The notes: a model not told the origin generated them from the sequence alone. 64,000 nt of DNA from Hahella sp018986435 (GCF_050749805.1 NZ_CP192738.1:6820001-6884000); one strand, 5' to 3'; shown: positions 53,621 to 62,637, numbered from the stretch's first letter. Program-made: numbers and translations.

Positions 53621-54709
53621 ATGTCCCTTGAGCTTAGAAATGTCAGTCGTATTGTTGACGGCGAGACCTGGATTAACGATGTGAACCTCACATTGAAACC
53701 CGGCTCCTTCAACGTACTCCTAGGCCGCACCCTCGCCGGTAAAACCACCCTCATGCGTTTGATGGCGGGGTTGGATAAACCCAGCAGCGGCAAAATCTTC
53801 ATGAACGGCGTAGACGTTACCGGCGTGCCGGTAAAAGACCGCAATATCTCCATGGTCTACCAGCAGTTCATCAACTACCCTAACCTGACCGTCTACGAAA
53901 ACATCGCGTCTCCTTTGCGCCTCGCCAATATGAGCGAAGCCAAGATCAAGGAGCGGGTGCGTGAGACGGCGTCGATGCTGCACATTGAACCCTACCTGGA
54001 CCGGCTGCCTCTGGCGCTTTCCGGCGGACAGCAGCAGCGCACGGCGATGGCCCGCGCCCTGGTCAAGGACGCCAACATGGTTCTGTTTGACGAGCCGCTG
54101 GTGAACCTGGACTACAAGCTGCGCGAAGAGCTGCGCCAGGAATTACGGGAGCTGTTCAAAGAACGCAACACCATCGCTGTCTACGCCACCACTGAGCCCA
54201 ACGAAGCCTTGGCTCTGGGAGGCACGACGACAGTTATTCATGAAGGGCGTGTTCTCCAACACGGTCCGACCGCGGAAGTTTACCACCGTCCGCAGGATAT
54301 TCTCACTGCGGAAATGTTCAGCGAGCCGCCTATCAACGTAGTTGAAGGCCTGGTGACCGACGAAGAAGTCACCTTCGACGAAACTGTTCATTTCCCGCTG
54401 AATCAGGATTTGCGCACCCTGAAGCCAGGGCGCTACAAGTTCGGCGTCAGAGCCTCCCATATCGGGCTGGTGCCGCAGAACGACGATGACCTGGAGTTAT
54501 CCGTCAATGTCGATCTGGCTGAAATCAGTGGTTCTGAAACCTTCCTGCACGTTCGCAACGATCATATGAGCCTGGTGATGCACCTGTCCGGCGTACACGC
54601 TTACGACGTGGATGAGAGCATCAATATCTATTTCCCCACTCATAAATTGTATGCGTTCGATATGAGCGGACATCTGGTGCAAGCGCCGATAAGACGCGTT
54701 GGAGTTTAA
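53621..54709 (+). CDS. glpS: glycerol ABC importer ATPase GlpS
   Basis: A 362-residue ABC ATPase; ATG at 53621 follows an AAAGGTGGG-type site (53603-53611) and the frame upstream is ignored. Motifs: Walker A GRTLAGKTT (35-43), Q81, full signature LSGGQ (133-137), Walker B VLFDEP, and a C-terminal TOBE/regulatory domain. The H-loop is abnormal: the VYxTH pattern reads VYATTEP, with Thr191 in place of the histidine. The neighbouring ATPase has the opposite fault, so the two should form a heterodimer with one competent ATP site. First gene of the operon; glycerol transport assigned by GlpS homology and the glp neighbours. Confidence 0.9.
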   Translation: MSLELRNVSRIVDGETWINDVNLTLKPGSFNVLLGRTLAGKTTLMRLMAGLDKPSSGKIFMNGVDVTGVPVKDRNISMVYQQFINYPNLTVYENIASPLRLANMSEAKIKERVRETASMLHIEPYLDRLPLALSGGQQQRTAMARALVKDANMVLFDEPLVNLDYKLREELRQELRELFKERNTIAVYATTEPNEALALGGTTTVIHEGRVLQHGPTAEVYHRPQDILTAEMFSEPPINVVEGLVTDEEVTFDETVHFPLNQDLRTLKPGRYKFGVRASHIGLVPQNDDDLELSVNVDLAEISGSETFLHVRNDHMSLVMHLSGVHAYDVDESINIYFPTHKLYAFDMSGHLVQAPIRRVGV

Positions 54710-54712
54710 GCC

Positions 54713-55810
54713 ATGGCAGAAATCAGACTATCTCAGTTGGCGCATTCCTATGCGCCTGTCCCCCAAAGCGACGACGACTACGCCATCCGCAAGATGGACC
54801 ATGTCTGGGAGCAAGGGGGCGCTTTTGCTCTGCTAGGCCCTTCCGGCTGCGGCAAGAGCACCCTGTTGAACATTATTTCCGGACTGCTGGCGCCTTCCGA
54901 CGGCGACGTGCTGTTCGACGGCAAACGCGTTAACACGCTGCCGCCGGAAGCCCGTAACATCGCCCAGGTTTTCCAGTTCCCGGTGATTTACGACACCATG
55001 ACCGTGTTCGATAACCTGGCGTTTCCCCTGCGTAACGTGAAAACGCCGGAACACAAGGTCAAAAGCAAAGTTCATGAGATCGCGTCCATTCTGGATCTGA
55101 CGCCATTGCTGGATAAGAAGGCCAAGGGCCTGACCGCGGACGAGAAGCAGAAAGTCTCCATGGGACGCGGCCTGGTGCGGGATGATGTATCCGCTATCCT
55201 GTTCGACGAGCCCCTGACGGTGATTGACCCGCACTTGAAGTGGAAACTGCGCCGCAAGCTGAAGCAGATCCACGAGCAGTTCAACATCACCATGGTGTAC
55301 GTCACCCACGACCAGTTGGAAGCCTCCACTTTCGCCGACAAAATCGCGGTGATGTATGAAGGCCAGATCGTGCAGTTCGGCACGCCCCGCGACCTGTTTG
55401 AAGCGCCTAACCACACCTTTGTCGGCTTTTTTATCGGCAGCCCGGGCATGAATCTGGTCAGCGTGGAGCTGACGGAGAATGGCGTCACCTTCGGCGGCGT
55501 CGAACTGCCCCTGCGGCCGAAGCTGATGGAGCGTCTGAAACAGATCCGCAGCAACAACGTCAAAATCGGCATCCGCCCCGAATTCGTCCATGTCTGGGAT
55601 GAAGCCAACGACGAAGCCATGCAGGTTAACGTCAGGTTTGTGGAAGATCTGGGCACCTACAAAATCATGACCTTTTACCTCGGCGGCGTCGAAATGAAAG
55701 CGCGCCTGCAGGAAGACCAGAAAGTGCCGCAAGGCGTCGCTTTCATCAGCTTCCCGGATCAATGGCTCAAGGTCTATGTGGATGAATTCCTGCTGGAGGG
55801 CGACCAATGA
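54713..55810 (+). CDS. glpT: glycerol ABC importer ATPase GlpT
   Basis: A 365-residue ABC ATPase, 3 bases after GlpS. Walker A GPSGCGKST (42-50), Q88, Walker B ILFDEP (162-167) and a normal H-loop (VTHDQ, His199) are intact. The signature reads LTADEKQK (140-147) instead of LSGGQ. Together with GlpS (intact LSGGQ, missing H-loop His) this suggests a heterodimeric motor with one canonical and one degenerate site. C-terminal half is a MalK-type regulatory domain. Its stop overlaps the permease start (ATGA). Not to be confused with the E. coli glycerol-3-phosphate antiporter of the same symbol. Confidence 0.9.
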   Translation: MAEIRLSQLAHSYAPVPQSDDDYAIRKMDHVWEQGGAFALLGPSGCGKSTLLNIISGLLAPSDGDVLFDGKRVNTLPPEARNIAQVFQFPVIYDTMTVFDNLAFPLRNVKTPEHKVKSKVHEIASILDLTPLLDKKAKGLTADEKQKVSMGRGLVRDDVSAILFDEPLTVIDPHLKWKLRRKLKQIHEQFNITMVYVTHDQLEASTFADKIAVMYEGQIVQFGTPRDLFEAPNHTFVGFFIGSPGMNLVSVELTENGVTFGGVELPLRPKLMERLKQIRSNNVKIGIRPEFVHVWDEANDEAMQVNVRFVEDLGTYKIMTFYLGGVEMKARLQEDQKVPQGVAFISFPDQWLKVYVDEFLLEGDQ

Positions 55811-56676
55811 ACAAGGTAGAAAACAATAAGGCCTGGTTTCTGGTATTACCGGTATTCCTGATTGTAGCTTTCTCCGCCATCATTCCGTTGATGACGGTGG
55901 TCAACTATTCCGTGCAGGACATTTTTGACCAGAACACCGCTTACTTCGTCGGCGTCGAGTGGTTCAAGCAAATGCTGAACGACGCGCGTCTGCATGACGC
56001 TTTGGTGCGTCAGTTCCTGTTTTCCTTCGCCGTACTGCTGATTGAGATTCCTTTGGGCGTCGGCGTGGCGCTACTGATGCCGACCAAAGGCAAGGCCGCT
56101 TCCCTGAGCCTGATTCTCATCGCCCTGCCCCTGCTGATTCCCTGGAACGTGGTCGGCACCATCTGGCAGATTTTCGGTCGCGCCGACATCGGCCTCTTTG
56201 GCTGGGGCATCAACGCCATGGGCATTGACTATAACTACGCTGGCGACCCGGTGGACGCATGGCTGACCGTATTGTTGATGGACGTCTGGCACTGGACTCC
56301 GCTGGTGGCGCTGCTGTGCTACTCCGGTCTGCGCGCCATTCCTGAAGTGTATTACCAAGCTGCGCGCATCGACCGCGCCTCACGCTGGGCGGTGTTCCGC
56401 TTCATCCAGTTGCCGAAACTCACCAACGTACTGATCATCGGCGTGCTGTTGAGGTTCATGGACTCTTTCATGATCTACACCGAGCCGTTCGTATTGACCG
56501 GCGGCGGTCCCGGCAACTCCACCACCTTCCTGAGTCAGTCGTTGACCAAGATGGCGGTTGGACAGTTTGACCTGGGTCCCGCGGCAGCATTCTCCCTGAT
56601 CTACTTCCTCATCATCCTGCTGGTTTGCTGGTTGTTCTACACCACCATCATGCACATCAGCCGCGACGACCGCTAA
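55807..56676 (+). CDS. glpP: glycerol ABC importer permease GlpP
   Basis: A 289-residue inner-membrane permease with about six helices, starting in the overlap with GlpT. The binding-protein-dependent transport fold includes the cytosolic coupling helix with EAA-like loop (YYQAARIDRASRWAVFRFIQLPKLTN). It forms the translocation channel with GlpQ. MalF/UgpA-like in kind. Confidence 0.93.
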   Translation: MNKVENNKAWFLVLPVFLIVAFSAIIPLMTVVNYSVQDIFDQNTAYFVGVEWFKQMLNDARLHDALVRQFLFSFAVLLIEIPLGVGVALLMPTKGKAASLSLILIALPLLIPWNVVGTIWQIFGRADIGLFGWGINAMGIDYNYAGDPVDAWLTVLLMDVWHWTPLVALLCYSGLRAIPEVYYQAARIDRASRWAVFRFIQLPKLTNVLIIGVLLRFMDSFMIYTEPFVLTGGGPGNSTTFLSQSLTKMAVGQFDLGPAAAFSLIYFLIILLVCWLFYTTIMHISRDDR

Positions 56677-56689
56677 TGAGGAGTAGGTA

Positions 56690-57580
56690 ATGAGTCAACA
56701 AAACGTAAATCTGGCGGCCAACGTGGCCGCCGAAACAGGCGCCAGGGACTCCGCCAAAGCAACCAGAGGGGTAATGTCTATGTTCAGTCGCAGCAAATTC
56801 GGATTGGTGGCTTACATCGCCTTCGTGCTGCTACCGATCTACTGGCTACTCAATATGTCTCTGAAGACCAATGCGGAGATTCTGGGCGGTTTGAGCCTGT
56901 TTCCACAGGACATCACTTTTGACAACTACATCAAGATCTTCACTGATCCCAGCTGGTACATGGGGTATGTAAACTCCATTTACTATGTGTCTCTGAACAT
57001 GATAATGAGCCTGTTGATCGCGCTGCCGGCGGCCTACGCCTTCAGCCGCTACAAGTTTATCGGCGACAAGCACATGTTCTTCTGGCTGCTTTCCAACCGG
57101 ATGGCGCCGCCGGCAGTATTCCTGCTGCCTTTCTTCCAGTTGTATTCCTCTGTCGGCCTTTTCGACACCCATCTCGCCGTCGCGTTGGCGCACTGTTTGT
57201 TCAACGTGCCGCTGGCTGTGTGGATTCTGGAAGGCTTCATGAGCGGAGTGCCTCGCGAAATCGACGAAACCGCCTATATTGATGGATACAGTTTTCCGAA
57301 ATTCTTCATCAAAATCTTCATCCCCATGATCCGTTCCGGCATTGGCGTCACAGCATTCTTCTGCTTCATGTTCTCATGGGTGGAGCTGCTTCTGGCGCGG
57401 ACGCTGACCTCTGTGGACGCTAAACCCATCGCAGCCGTCATGACGCGGACCGTGTCCGCATCTGGTATCGACTGGGGTGTGCTCGCAGCCGCAGGCGTTC
57501 TCACTATAGTTCCTGGCGTATTGGTGATCTGGTTCGTCCGTAACCATGTCGCCAAAGGCTTTGCTTTGGGTCGTGTGTAA
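56690..57580 (+). CDS. glpQ: glycerol ABC importer permease GlpQ
   Basis: A 296-residue permease of MalG/UgpE kind, with AGGAGTAGG before the ATG. About 30 extra N-terminal residues precede the first helix (FGLVAYIAFVLLPIYWLLNMSLK). The coupling EAA-like loop is EIDETAYIDGYSFPKFFIKIFIPM. It lies 13 bases after GlpP and makes the second half of the channel. Not the phosphodiesterase GlpQ. Confidence 0.93.
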   Translation: MSQQNVNLAANVAAETGARDSAKATRGVMSMFSRSKFGLVAYIAFVLLPIYWLLNMSLKTNAEILGGLSLFPQDITFDNYIKIFTDPSWYMGYVNSIYYVSLNMIMSLLIALPAAYAFSRYKFIGDKHMFFWLLSNRMAPPAVFLLPFFQLYSSVGLFDTHLAVALAHCLFNVPLAVWILEGFMSGVPREIDETAYIDGYSFPKFFIKIFIPMIRSGIGVTAFFCFMFSWVELLLARTLTSVDAKPIAAVMTRTVSASGIDWGVLAAAGVLTIVPGVLVIWFVRNHVAKGFALGRV

Positions 57581-57591
57581 GGGGGTTTTGT

Positions 57592-57864
57592 ATGAACTGG
57601 ATGGCGTGGACTGTACCAACGGCTAGCTTCTTCACCACCATCGTGCTCATTCTGATTGCGATGACGGTTTGGGAGCTGAAGTCACCAAGTATTGAACGTA
57701 GAGGTTTTCTGCCGCTTTTGACCACCCGTGGCGACCGTCTCTTTATCGGGTTGCTCGGCAGCGCCTATATCCACCTGGCATTTGTGGGCTTCACCAGCAT
57801 GGCGGTGTGGATAGCGACGATCATTTCCCTTCTTTGGATGGGAATTGTAATGAGGTGGGGGTAA
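57592..57864 (+). CDS. DUF2160 small membrane protein of glycerol importer
   Basis: A 90-residue protein with three membrane helices (about 8-26, 45-63, 67-85), preceded by AAGGGGG. It matches the DUF2160 family, whose members are found in this position of glycerol ABC operons (named GlpU in some rhizobia). The core WELKSPSIERRGFLPL...TRGDRLFIGLL is characteristic. Its role is unknown: assembly or stability of the permease is plausible. Confidence 0.88.
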   Translation: MNWMAWTVPTASFFTTIVLILIAMTVWELKSPSIERRGFLPLLTTRGDRLFIGLLGSAYIHLAFVGFTSMAVWIATIISLLWMGIVMRWG

Positions 57865-57938
57865 ACCGCCCCCTGCGTCATAGGGATTCAAATGGACTTT
57901 GCATGGAAGCCAACCAACTAACAATTAGAGAGGTAGAC

Positions 57939-59699
57939 ATGAAAAAAAATAATAAGGTTAAACTGCCCACCGGACCAATGAAGCTACGGCTGGCCAGCTT
58001 AGCTGCGGCAGTGGCGATGGTCTCAAGTAGTGCGAGCTGGGCGGACCAGTATAGTGACGCAGCGAAGAAATGGGTGGATAGCGAGTTCACCGCTTCAACG
58101 CTGTCGAAAGAAGAACAGATGAAAGAAATGGCGTGGTTCACCGAGGCGGCGAAGCGTTTCCGCGGTATGGAAATCAACGTTGCTTCCGAAACCATCACCA
58201 CTCACGAGTACGAATCCAAAGTACTTGCGAAAGCATTTTATGAAATCACCGGCATCAAGATTAACCACGACCTGATTCAGGAAGGCGACGTGGTCGAAAA
58301 ACTGCAGACTCAGATGCAGTCCGGCCGCAACATCTATGATGGTTACATCAACGATTCCGACTTGATCGGCACCCACTTCCGCTACGGAAAAGTTGTCCCT
58401 ATCTCCGACATGATGGAAGGCGACGGCAAAGACCTGACTCTGCCGACCCTGGATCTGCAGGACTTCATCGGCCTGTCCTTCACCACTGGGCCAGACGGTA
58501 AAATCTATCAGCTACCAGACCAGCAGTTCGCCAACTTGTACTGGTTCCGCTATGACTGGTTCCAGCGCGACGACCTGAAGAAAAAGTTCAAGGAAATCTA
58601 CGGCTATGAGCTGGGGGTTCCCAAGAACTGGTCGGCCTATGAGGACATCGCTGAGTTCTTTACCGACAAGGTCAAAAACATCGACGGTCAGCGCGTTTAC
58701 GGCCACATGGATTACGGCAAGAAAGACCCCTCCCTGGGCTGGCGTTTCACTGACGCCTGGTTCTCCATGGCGGGCGCGGGCGACAAAGGACTGCCTAACG
58801 GACTTCCCGTTGACGAATGGGGCATTCGCGTCGACGGTTGCCGTCCAGTGGGCTCCAGCGTAGAACGCGGCGGCGCCACCAATGGCCCGGCGGCGGTTTA
58901 CGCCACCACTAAATACGTAGATTGGCTGCGTAAGTACGCGCCGCCTGAAGCACAGGGCATGACCTTCTCTGAAGCCGGTCCGGTTCCAGCGCAAGGCAAC
59001 GTCGCTCAGCAAATCTTCTGGTACACCGCATTTACCGCGGACATGACCAAGCCTGGTCTGCCAGTAGTTAACGCAGACGGCACGCCGAAGTGGCGGATGG
59101 CGCCATCTCCCAGAGGACCTTACTGGGAAGACGGCATGAAGCTGGGCTATCAGGACACCGGTTCCTGGACTTTCTTGAAGTCCACTCCGGATGATCGTCG
59201 TCTGGCGGCATGGTTGTACGCGCAGTTCACCGTAGCCAAAACCGTTTCGCTGAAGAAAACGCTGGTGGGTCTGACTCCTATCCGCGAGTCCGACATCCTG
59301 TCTGAAGACATGACCACTGTGGCGCCGAAACTGGGCGGTCTGATCGAGTTCTATCGCAGCCCGGCCCGTACTCAGTGGACGCCTACCGGCACCAATGTGC
59401 CTGACTATCCGAAACTGGCCCAGTTGTGGTGGCAGTTCATCGCGGAGGCCGCCAACGGCGAGAAGACTCCGCAGCAAGCCTTGGACGGTTTGGCGGAAGC
59501 ACAAGACCGAGTACTGCAGCGCCTCGAACGCGCCAATGTACAGGGCGAGTGCGGTCCCAAACTGAACGAGAAGAAGGACCCGAGCTATTGGCTGAATCAG
59601 CCTGGTTCTCCGAAAGCCAAACTGGCTAACGAGAAACCTAAAGGCGAGACCGTCAGCTATGACGCTCTGATCAAGTCCTGGGAGGACGCACGCAAGTAA
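57939..59699 (+). CDS. glpV: glycerol ABC importer periplasmic binding protein GlpV
   Basis: A 586-residue exported solute-binding protein; GAGAGG (57927-57932) places the start at 57939, giving a signal peptide ending at ASWA. It belongs to the SBP_bac_1-like type but is longer than the typical 420 residues of that class, as known for GlpV. The mature region is lobed (EINVASETITTHEYESKVLAKAFYEITG near the start; a repeated Trp/Tyr-rich sugar-type pocket, e.g. YWFRYDWFQRDDL). It is the last gene of the operon, and a strong terminator follows. The binding protein's place after the permeases matches other glycerol importers. Confidence 0.92.
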   Translation: MKKNNKVKLPTGPMKLRLASLAAAVAMVSSSASWADQYSDAAKKWVDSEFTASTLSKEEQMKEMAWFTEAAKRFRGMEINVASETITTHEYESKVLAKAFYEITGIKINHDLIQEGDVVEKLQTQMQSGRNIYDGYINDSDLIGTHFRYGKVVPISDMMEGDGKDLTLPTLDLQDFIGLSFTTGPDGKIYQLPDQQFANLYWFRYDWFQRDDLKKKFKEIYGYELGVPKNWSAYEDIAEFFTDKVKNIDGQRVYGHMDYGKKDPSLGWRFTDAWFSMAGAGDKGLPNGLPVDEWGIRVDGCRPVGSSVERGGATNGPAAVYATTKYVDWLRKYAPPEAQGMTFSEAGPVPAQGNVAQQIFWYTAFTADMTKPGLPVVNADGTPKWRMAPSPRGPYWEDGMKLGYQDTGSWTFLKSTPDDRRLAAWLYAQFTVAKTVSLKKTLVGLTPIRESDILSEDMTTVAPKLGGLIEFYRSPARTQWTPTGTNVPDYPKLAQLWWQFIAEAANGEKTPQQALDGLAEAQDRVLQRLERANVQGECGPKLNEKKDPSYWLNQPGSPKAKLANEKPKGETVSYDALIKSWEDARK

Positions 59700-59738
59700 T
59701 TGAAACCTGCCCTCAGCGTTTCAATATCCTGGGAGTTT

Positions 59739-59770
59739 GCCGCTTCTCACTTTGAGAAGCGGCTTTTTTT
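59739..59770. terminator. bidirectional terminator between glpV and solute-binding gene
   Basis: GCCGCTTCTC (59739-59748), ACTTT, GAGAAGCGGC (59754-59763), then seven T. The arms also encode the last codons of the minus-strand gene. Confidence 0.92.
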
Positions 59771-60637
59771 CGTTCTAAGGGAGGAAATTTCTGAGATATC
59801 GATGGCGGTGGCCTGTTTGCGCCATAGCGTCATATAGCGCTCCACCAGACTCTCCGGCGCTTTCTTATCCACCAGCTCACGCAGTCGCTTATTCAGGAAA
59901 TCAATCAGTTCCGGATTGTGACAAGGAGATTTTTTCGACACGGTGTAGTAAAGCCCTTCCGAGCTGATAGGGGTCGGCAAATGCTCGATCTCACCTTTGA
60001 ACCCCCTGACCTCGCCGATAGCGTAGCCCTGATACAACTCATAGATCACATAGTCAGTGCGCCCCAGCAACAGGCGCTCAAACGCAAACTCAATTGAACG
60101 GACTTCTTCAATGTTCAATTGGCGCTCAGCGAATTCATCAAACTCCTGGCCAAAGCTGTTGTTGATCAGAGTATCGCCATGGCGATCTTTGAGGTCCAGC
60201 CAGCTGTTCATTGGAAAGGCTTTGCCTTTTTTTACAAAAATGACGTTGGGCATAATCATCATGGGCGGCTTGATATAGTCCATATAAGTCTGCCGCTCTT
60301 CGGTGATAAAGGCGCCGGTAAGCATATCCACCCGTCCCAGTTGCGCCTCCACCTGGGCCCGGGACCAGGGGCCGACATAACGTGATTCGACTGTGATGTT
60401 TTCCGGCTCCAGCGCGATCTCCAGCAACCTTACGGCTACTCCGATGAGCTGATCCGGGTTATCGCGATCCCGCCATAAAAATGGCGGATATTCGGGATTG
60501 CCGGTCACATTCAGCGTATCGCACACTCCCACGGAAGCGGCGGAGGCTGAGGTAGCGGACAACAACAGTGCTAACGCCAGACCGGCAAGGCGACGAGGCG
60601 TACGGCTATAGCGGTGAAAACGAGGTGGTGCGCCCAT
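59747..60637 (-). CDS. periplasmic solute-binding protein, family 3
   Basis: A 296-residue exported protein with a long basic start (MGAPPRFHRYSRTPRR) and a signal peptide ending near ASA. The bilobal SBP_bac_3 pattern is seen (VTGNPEYPPFLWRDRDNPDQLIGVAVRLLEIAL; GRVDMLTGAFITEERQTYMDYIKPP; LGRTDYVIYELYQGYAIG). The last codons (TKKSRFSK) lie within the terminator hairpin, so the C-terminus is shaped by it. No permease is linked. It converges with glpV. The ligand is unknown. Confidence 0.85.
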   Translation of the reverse strand: MGAPPRFHRYSRTPRRLAGLALALLLSATSASAASVGVCDTLNVTGNPEYPPFLWRDRDNPDQLIGVAVRLLEIALEPENITVESRYVGPWSRAQVEAQLGRVDMLTGAFITEERQTYMDYIKPPMMIMPNVIFVKKGKAFPMNSWLDLKDRHGDTLINNSFGQEFDEFAERQLNIEEVRSIEFAFERLLLGRTDYVIYELYQGYAIGEVRGFKGEIEHLPTPISSEGLYYTVSKKSPCHNPELIDFLNKRLRELVDKKAPESLVERYMTLWRKQATAIDISEISSLRTKKSRFSK

Positions 60638-60714
60638 AATTCCCCAAATAAAGCCTTGATGATTTAATTAAATAGTAGTCGATAAATCCCATTCCCGCGT
60701 CGGACCTGGTTGGG

Positions 60715-60724
60715 CCCCCCCCCC
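60715..60724. repeat. C10 homopolymer tract
   Basis: Ten consecutive C, between the solute-binding gene and the exbB promoter. Such tracts can slip and vary in length. Confidence 0.85.
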
Positions 60725-60759
60725 AAAAGGACATTTCCACGCTATCGTCGCCCCAGCTA

Positions 60760-60791
60760 CTTATTGATAATCATTTTCATTTGTGTATGAT
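60760..60791 (+). promoter_or_regulatory. Fur box overlapping promoter of exbB-exbD-tonB
   Basis: CTTATTGATAATCATTTTC (60760-60778) matches 15 of 19 positions of the Fur consensus. It overlaps a -35 (TTGATA, 60764-60769) with a -10 TATGAT (60786-60791) 16 bases away. This implies iron repression. Confidence 0.8.
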
Positions 60792-60887
60792 TATTGTTTT
60801 TCGTCTTTGATCCCCAAATTAGTCTTGCGGCCCGGCGATCCACTCCATCGCAACAGCGTTTCAGCGCCGGACGCAAAGGGAGGCGTA

Positions 60888-61325
60888 GTGGAACTTCTTT
60901 CTGAATACCTTGATCTCACCATTTTCGGCATCCTGGGCCTGATGAGCTTCACCGTCGTCTGGCTGTCCATTGAGCGCTGGCTGTTCATGCGCGCCCTGTC
61001 GCTGCCGGATTATCAGAATTTCGATCGACTCACCGTCGACCTGACCAAGCACCTCACCACTATTTCCAGCATCGGGGCCAACGCCCCTTATGTTGGCCTG
61101 TTGGGCACCGTCGCCGGCATTCTGCTGACCTTTTATCAGATCGGCCAAGGCGGCAATGTGGAAGTGGGCGCCATCATGAGCGGTTTGGCGCTGGCGCTGA
61201 AAGCCACCGCCCTGGGCCTGCTGGTGGCGATCCCCACCCTGATGATTTACAACGCGCTGACCCGCAAAGTGGAAGTCACACAGGCGCTATGGCGCGCCGA
61301 CAGAGATACCCGCCAGGGGAGCTAG
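60888..61325 (+). CDS. exbB: ExbB-like TonB-system energiser (MotA/TolQ/ExbB)
   Basis: A 145-residue protein starting at GTG 60888, with AAAGGGAGG 4 bases earlier; the ATG-initiated longer frame lies over the promoter. Three helices: about 10-30, 65-90 and 100-125. The MotA/TolQ/ExbB core is seen (APYVGLLGTVAGILLTFYQIG; MSGLALALKATALGLLVAIPTLMIYNAL). It forms the proton-driven motor with ExbD. It is shorter than the usual 230-residue ExbB, lacking the large cytosolic loop, but like small ExbB types. Confidence 0.88.
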   Translation: MELLSEYLDLTIFGILGLMSFTVVWLSIERWLFMRALSLPDYQNFDRLTVDLTKHLTTISSIGANAPYVGLLGTVAGILLTFYQIGQGGNVEVGAIMSGLALALKATALGLLVAIPTLMIYNALTRKVEVTQALWRADRDTRQGS

Positions 61326-61332
61326 GCCCACG

Positions 61333-61713
61333 ATGAAAAAGTTTGATCAGATCAACGTCATTCCGTTTATCGACATCATGCTGGTGCTCCTGGCCATCGT
61401 GCTGACCACCGCCACCTTCGTGGTGCAGGGTAAAATCCCCATTGAACTGCCCAGTGCGGAAAACGTTTCCAACAAGTCCGCGCCGGAACACGCGGTCAAT
61501 ATCGTTATCGACAAGGAAAATCTTTACTACTACCAGGATGAAGCCGCGTCTCTGGAACAATTGGAAAGTCGCCTGAAAGCGCTGGGGAAATCCAGCCCGA
61601 TCACTCTCAAGGTCGACAGTCAGGCGGATTTCAAAAGCTTTGTAGCAGTCGCCGACCTGTTGCAGAAATATTCACTGACCAATTTCTCCGTACTCGCCAG
61701 TCGTAACCAATGA
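61333..61713 (+). CDS. exbD: ExbD/TolR-family biopolymer transport protein
   Basis: A 126-residue protein with one N-terminal helix (IPFIDIMLVLLAIVLTTATFVV), which has the proton-relay Asp in FIDIM. The rest is periplasmic. It lies 7 bases after ExbB and overlaps the tonB start. It transmits the proton motive force to TonB. Confidence 0.93.
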   Translation: MKKFDQINVIPFIDIMLVLLAIVLTTATFVVQGKIPIELPSAENVSNKSAPEHAVNIVIDKENLYYYQDEAASLEQLESRLKALGKSSPITLKVDSQADFKSFVAVADLLQKYSLTNFSVLASRNQ

Positions 61714-62546
61714 AACGCCATATCATCGGAATCACCGTCGCCCTGTGTCTGCACGTATCGCTCGCAGCCTGGCTGATTTCCGGCGTCTCATCGCCAGCGC
61801 CGGCTCCCATCGCCGCCGCGCCAGTGTCCCTGGTGCTGTCGCAAATGCGCATCGTCGAGCAACAGGTAGAGGCGAAGCAACCGGAAGCGGAGCCAGCGCC
61901 GGAAGTGGAAGAGGTGGTGGAAACCGAACAGCCGGTCATTGAAGAGCCCGAGCCTGAAATCGTAGAGGAAACGCCTACACCGGTAGAGACGCCTCCCGAG
62001 CCTAAGCCGGAGGTGGCCAAGGTGGAAAAGCCGGCAGAACCCAAGAAGCCGATTAAGAAAAAGCCTGAGCCGAAAAAAGTCGTCGAAAAGGTGAAGACGC
62101 CGCAGCCCACCAAAAAAGAGGAAGTCGCCAAAGTCGACCCTGAACCCAACAAGGAAGTGGCGGAAAACCCCGTTCCTTCACCAGACCCGCATACGGATAT
62201 CTCCACGGCTCCAGCCATTGCGGAGCAGCTGCAGCTAAGCTCAGCGCAGATCGTCAGTATTGAACAGGCCTATATCAATGCGTTGCAACTGGCCCTGGAG
62301 AAGAACAAGAGATACCCGCTGAGCGCCAAGCGCCGCCGCCAGGAAGGCACCAGCACGGTGGAGTTCACTATTACGAAGAGCGGCGATATTGCGGAAGTGC
62401 GTTTGCGGGACAGCTCCGGTATTTCCCGTCTGGACGAAGCCGCCGTCAAAGCGTTGGTCACCTTGGCCCAGTTCCAACCTATTCCGGATGAGCTTGAGCG
62501 CACCCATTGGAAAATGGCGGTGCCGATTCGGTTTCAGTTGAATTGA
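61710..62546 (+). CDS. tonB: TonB energy transducer
   Basis: A 278-residue protein whose ATG overlaps the exbD stop. The N-terminal helix (MKRHIIGITVALCLHVSLAAWLI) includes the SxxxH-type His. A long Pro/Glu/Lys linker (residues about 45-155) spans the periplasm. The C-terminal TonB domain is present (KNKRYPLSAKRRRQEGTSTVEFTI... AAVKALVTLAQFQPIP). It drives outer-membrane siderophore/B12 receptors, none of which is nearby. Confidence 0.94.
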   Translation: MKRHIIGITVALCLHVSLAAWLISGVSSPAPAPIAAAPVSLVLSQMRIVEQQVEAKQPEAEPAPEVEEVVETEQPVIEEPEPEIVEETPTPVETPPEPKPEVAKVEKPAEPKKPIKKKPEPKKVVEKVKTPQPTKKEEVAKVDPEPNKEVAENPVPSPDPHTDISTAPAIAEQLQLSSAQIVSIEQAYINALQLALEKNKRYPLSAKRRRQEGTSTVEFTITKSGDIAEVRLRDSSGISRLDEAAVKALVTLAQFQPIPDELERTHWKMAVPIRFQLN

Positions 62547-62564
62547 TTTGGCGTGATAAAAAAT

Positions 62565-62594
62565 AAGGTGGAGCCGGCTACCGCCGTCCACCTT
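62565..62594. terminator. hairpin between tonB and GntR gene
   Basis: AAGGTGGA (62565-62572) and TCCACCTT (62587-62594) form an 8-bp stem around a 14-base loop. T tracts are weak on both sides. Confidence 0.45.
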
Positions 62595-62637
62595 ACTTCC
62601 ACTCTGTCCGAGTTAAATACGACCCGACTCAGCGCGC

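Noticed and set aside
54833..55807. 324-codon frame on the minus strand
   Set aside because: Antisense to glpT; His/Val-rich nonsense composition typical of a shadow frame.
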